The position numbers and the translations under genes were made by a program. From positions 10,106,680 through 10,141,196 of the forward strand of contig NZ_KK037166.1 of assembly GCF_000568255.1 (NCBI RefSeq): a DNA stretch of 34,517 bases. Direction: 5' to 3'. This stretch comes from Kutzneria sp. 744 (GTDB lineage Bacteria; Actinomycetota; Actinomycetes; Mycobacteriales; Pseudonocardiaceae). Under the pieces are notes generated by a model that was not told the origin of the DNA, did not search any database, and was given only the letters and a program-made list of their open reading frames with translations. How positions within the stretch are numbered: position 1 is the stretch's first letter; every line of letters starts with the position of its first letter. This document shows positions 33,145-34,517 of this stretch, piece by piece.

Positions 33145-34206
33145 ATGACGAAGATGCCGGTCGACAACGTCGGTGTGGCCGCGACCAGCACCATCGAGGT
33201 CGCGTTGGGGGATCGGTCGTACGCCGTGCACATCGGTTCCGGCGTGCGCCACCGATTGGCGTCGGTCGTGGCGCGGCTGGGCGCCGAGCGGGTGGCCGTG
33301 GTGTCGGCGCGCCCGGCGGAGTCGACGCCGGAGACCGGCGTGCCGACCCTGTTCGTGCCGGCCCGCGACGGCGAGGAGAACAAGAACCTGGCGTGGGTGG
33401 AGGAATTGTGCCGCAAGTTCGCCGCGTTCGGCCTGACCAGGGGCGACGCCGTGGTCTCCTGCGGCGGCGGCACGACCACCGACGCCGTGGGGCTGGCCGC
33501 CGCGCTGTACCACCGTGGCGTGCCGGTGGTGCACATGCCGACCTCGCTGCTGGCGCAGGTGGACGCGAGCACCGGCGGGAAGACGGCGGTGAACCTGCCG
33601 GCGGGCAAGAACCTGGTCGGCGTGTACTGGCAGCCCAGTGAGGTGTTGTGTGACACCGACTACCTGCGGACGCTGCCGGCGCGGGAGTGGACCAATGGCT
33701 ACGGCGAGATCGCCCGCTGCCACTTCATCGGCGCGGGAGACCTGCGCGGCCTGCCGCTGGACGAGCAGATCGCGGCCAGCGTCCGGCGCAAGGCCGAGAT
33801 CGTGACCGCGGACGAACGCGACACCGGACTGCGGCACCTGCTCAACTACGGACACACGCTGGGGCACGCGCTGGAGCGCGCCACCGACTTCGCGATCAAG
33901 CACGGCGAGGGCGTCGCCATCGGCACGGTGTTCGCCGGACGGCTCGCGCACGCGCTGGGCCGGATCGACGAGGCGCGGATGACCGAGCACCTCGATGTCG
34001 TCAGTGGCTACGGCCTGCCGACCGCGCTGCCGATCGGCCTGGCGGCCGAGACCCTCATCGGACTCATGCGGCTGGACAAGAAGGCGGTCGGCGGGCTGGC
34101 GTTCGTGCTGGACGGTCCGCGGGGCGCCGAACTGGTGCGCGACGTGCCGGCCCACGTGGTCGTGCGGACGCTGGCCGAGATGCCCGTGGCGGCGCTGCCG
34201 GTGTGA
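33145..34206 (+). CDS. rifG-like: 3-amino-5-hydroxybenzoate pathway aminodehydroquinate synthase, RifG-like (DHQ synthase family)
   Basis: A 353-residue sugar-phosphate cyclase. It has the NAD-binding GGGTTTD (107-113), AQVDASTGGKTAVN (Asp140, Lys146), GKNLVGVYWQPSEVLCDT, GYGEIARCHF (Glu188, Arg191) and metal-ligand His residues in NYGHTLGHALE and KHGEGVAIG. Ordinary AroB proteins have SSVGGKT and GLAEVIK; the GGGTTTD, ALYHRGV, QPSEVLCDTDYL and GEIARCHFIG stretches instead match my memory of RifG, the aminodehydroquinate synthase of rifamycin biosynthesis. The enzyme would cyclise 4-amino-DAHP to aminodehydroquinate, on the way to AHBA, the starter of ansamycins and mitomycins. It stands alone between two regulator genes and is followed by a terminator. 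A primary-metabolism AroB role is less likely, because such a gene usually adjoins aroK. Confidence 0.87.
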   Translation: MTKMPVDNVGVAATSTIEVALGDRSYAVHIGSGVRHRLASVVARLGAERVAVVSARPAESTPETGVPTLFVPARDGEENKNLAWVEELCRKFAAFGLTRGDAVVSCGGGTTTDAVGLAAALYHRGVPVVHMPTSLLAQVDASTGGKTAVNLPAGKNLVGVYWQPSEVLCDTDYLRTLPAREWTNGYGEIARCHFIGAGDLRGLPLDEQIAASVRRKAEIVTADERDTGLRHLLNYGHTLGHALERATDFAIKHGEGVAIGTVFAGRLAHALGRIDEARMTEHLDVVSGYGLPTALPIGLAAETLIGLMRLDKKAVGGLAFVLDGPRGAELVRDVPAHVVVRTLAEMPVAALPV

Positions 34207-34226
34207 TCGGCCGTGCCCCGACACGG

Positions 34227-34250
34227 ATCGTCCCGTTCGGACGGGGCGAT
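34227..34250 (+). terminator. Strong hairpin after the aminodehydroquinate synthase gene
   Basis: ATCGTCCCGT, loop TCGG, ACGGGGCGAT: a 10-bp stem with one G-U pair, 20 bases after the stop codon. It is a good candidate terminator although no T-run follows. A second 8-bp stem (CCGGGCTG/CAGCCCGG, 34351-34376) lies nearer the next gene, probably in its leader. Confidence 0.6.
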
Positions 34251-34402
34251 GGGCGGGCAGTGGGCAGCGGATGGGCGGACCACGGCAATGCTGACGACGC
34301 GGACGGTCGCTCGGACTGGGGCTCGATGACGCGCCGCCGCACCAGCATGACCGGGCTGCCCGGACGGACAGCCCGGGGGGGAGCAAGACGGGGGTAATAC
34401 CA

Positions 34403-34517
34403 GTGCTGATCGTGGAGCGAACCACGCAGTTGTCCGACTGTCTTTCGCTCATCGCCGAAACCACGACGCGCCAGGGGCAGGTGGTCCTCATCGAGGGGTT
34501 GATGGCCACCGGACGCA
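34403..34517 (+). CDS. LuxR-family (LAL-type) transcriptional regulator, N-terminal fragment
   Basis: GTG 34403, with GGGGG nine bases upstream, opens a frame that runs off the window. The 38 visible residues read LIVERTTQLSDCLSLI, then QGQVVLIEGLMATGR, the beginning of the AAA/Walker A region of large LuxR-type ATP-binding regulators (usually G-x-x-A-T-G-K-[ST]). Such LAL proteins are common pathway regulators in ansamycin and macrolide clusters. Only the start is visible, so the C-terminal HTH cannot be confirmed. Confidence 0.7.
   Translation, partial: MLIVERTTQLSDCLSLIAETTTRQGQVVLIEGLMATGR

Noticed and set aside
1-34517. CRISPR arrays, tRNA or rRNA genes, complete insertion sequences
   Set aside because: None seen on reading both strands: no regularly spaced long repeats, no cloverleaf with acceptor end, and no intact transposase with terminal inverted repeats.

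Overview
The window looks like chromosomal DNA of a high-GC actinomycete. The Pseudonocardiales are a guess from gene content only. Almost all coding DNA shows strong third-position G/C bias, and two stretches (about 11,479-11,700 and 22,516-22,690) are visibly AT-richer. Most of the window is secondary-metabolism DNA, and it appears to hold parts of two different biosynthetic loci with a transport/catabolic operon between them.

Left locus (1-16.1 kb, perhaps to 18.2 kb): a flavin-reductase fragment is followed by a five-gene minus-strand operon running from 6645 down to 315: stand-alone adenylation-carrier protein (A-PCP), cobalamin-binding radical SAM enzyme, acyl-CoA-dehydrogenase-type enzyme, type II thioesterase and PaiB-like flavoprotein. 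Divergent from it is an ornithine cyclodeaminase/mu-crystallin family gene. After a 1-kb gap without a convincing gene comes a LmbU-type regulator overlapping a second cobalamin radical SAM enzyme of the RiPP C-methyltransferase type. Facing it is a threonine-type NRPS with the unusual order A-PCP-C-TE. An XRE-cupin regulator and an argininosuccinate-lyase-like enzyme follow. The set suggests an amino acid loaded on a carrier, altered by dehydrogenation and radical chemistry, and joined to threonine. I do not recognise the product.

Middle (18.3-22.5 kb): a polar amino-acid ABC transporter (permease, ATPase, lipoprotein), an LLM-class flavin monooxygenase and a GNAT gene cut short by low-GC foreign-looking sequence. 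A DHA2-type MFS exporter and a divergent HxlR repressor follow.

Right locus (24.6-34.5 kb): a minus-strand operon of discrete acyl carrier protein, RifF-like amide synthase (arylamine N-acetyltransferase fold) and bicovalent berberine-bridge-type oxidase; a frameshifted FAD/NAD(P)-binding protein; a SARP-AAA regulator split by a +1 frameshift; a RifG-like aminodehydroquinate synthase; and the first codons of a LuxR-family (LAL) regulator. Aminodehydroquinate synthase plus a RifF-like amide synthase is the signature of an AHBA/ansamycin-type pathway, whose polyketide synthase genes would have to lie outside the window. Two near-identical 21-bp CCCCTAAC-type boxes in two separate intergenic regions of this locus are candidate SARP sites.
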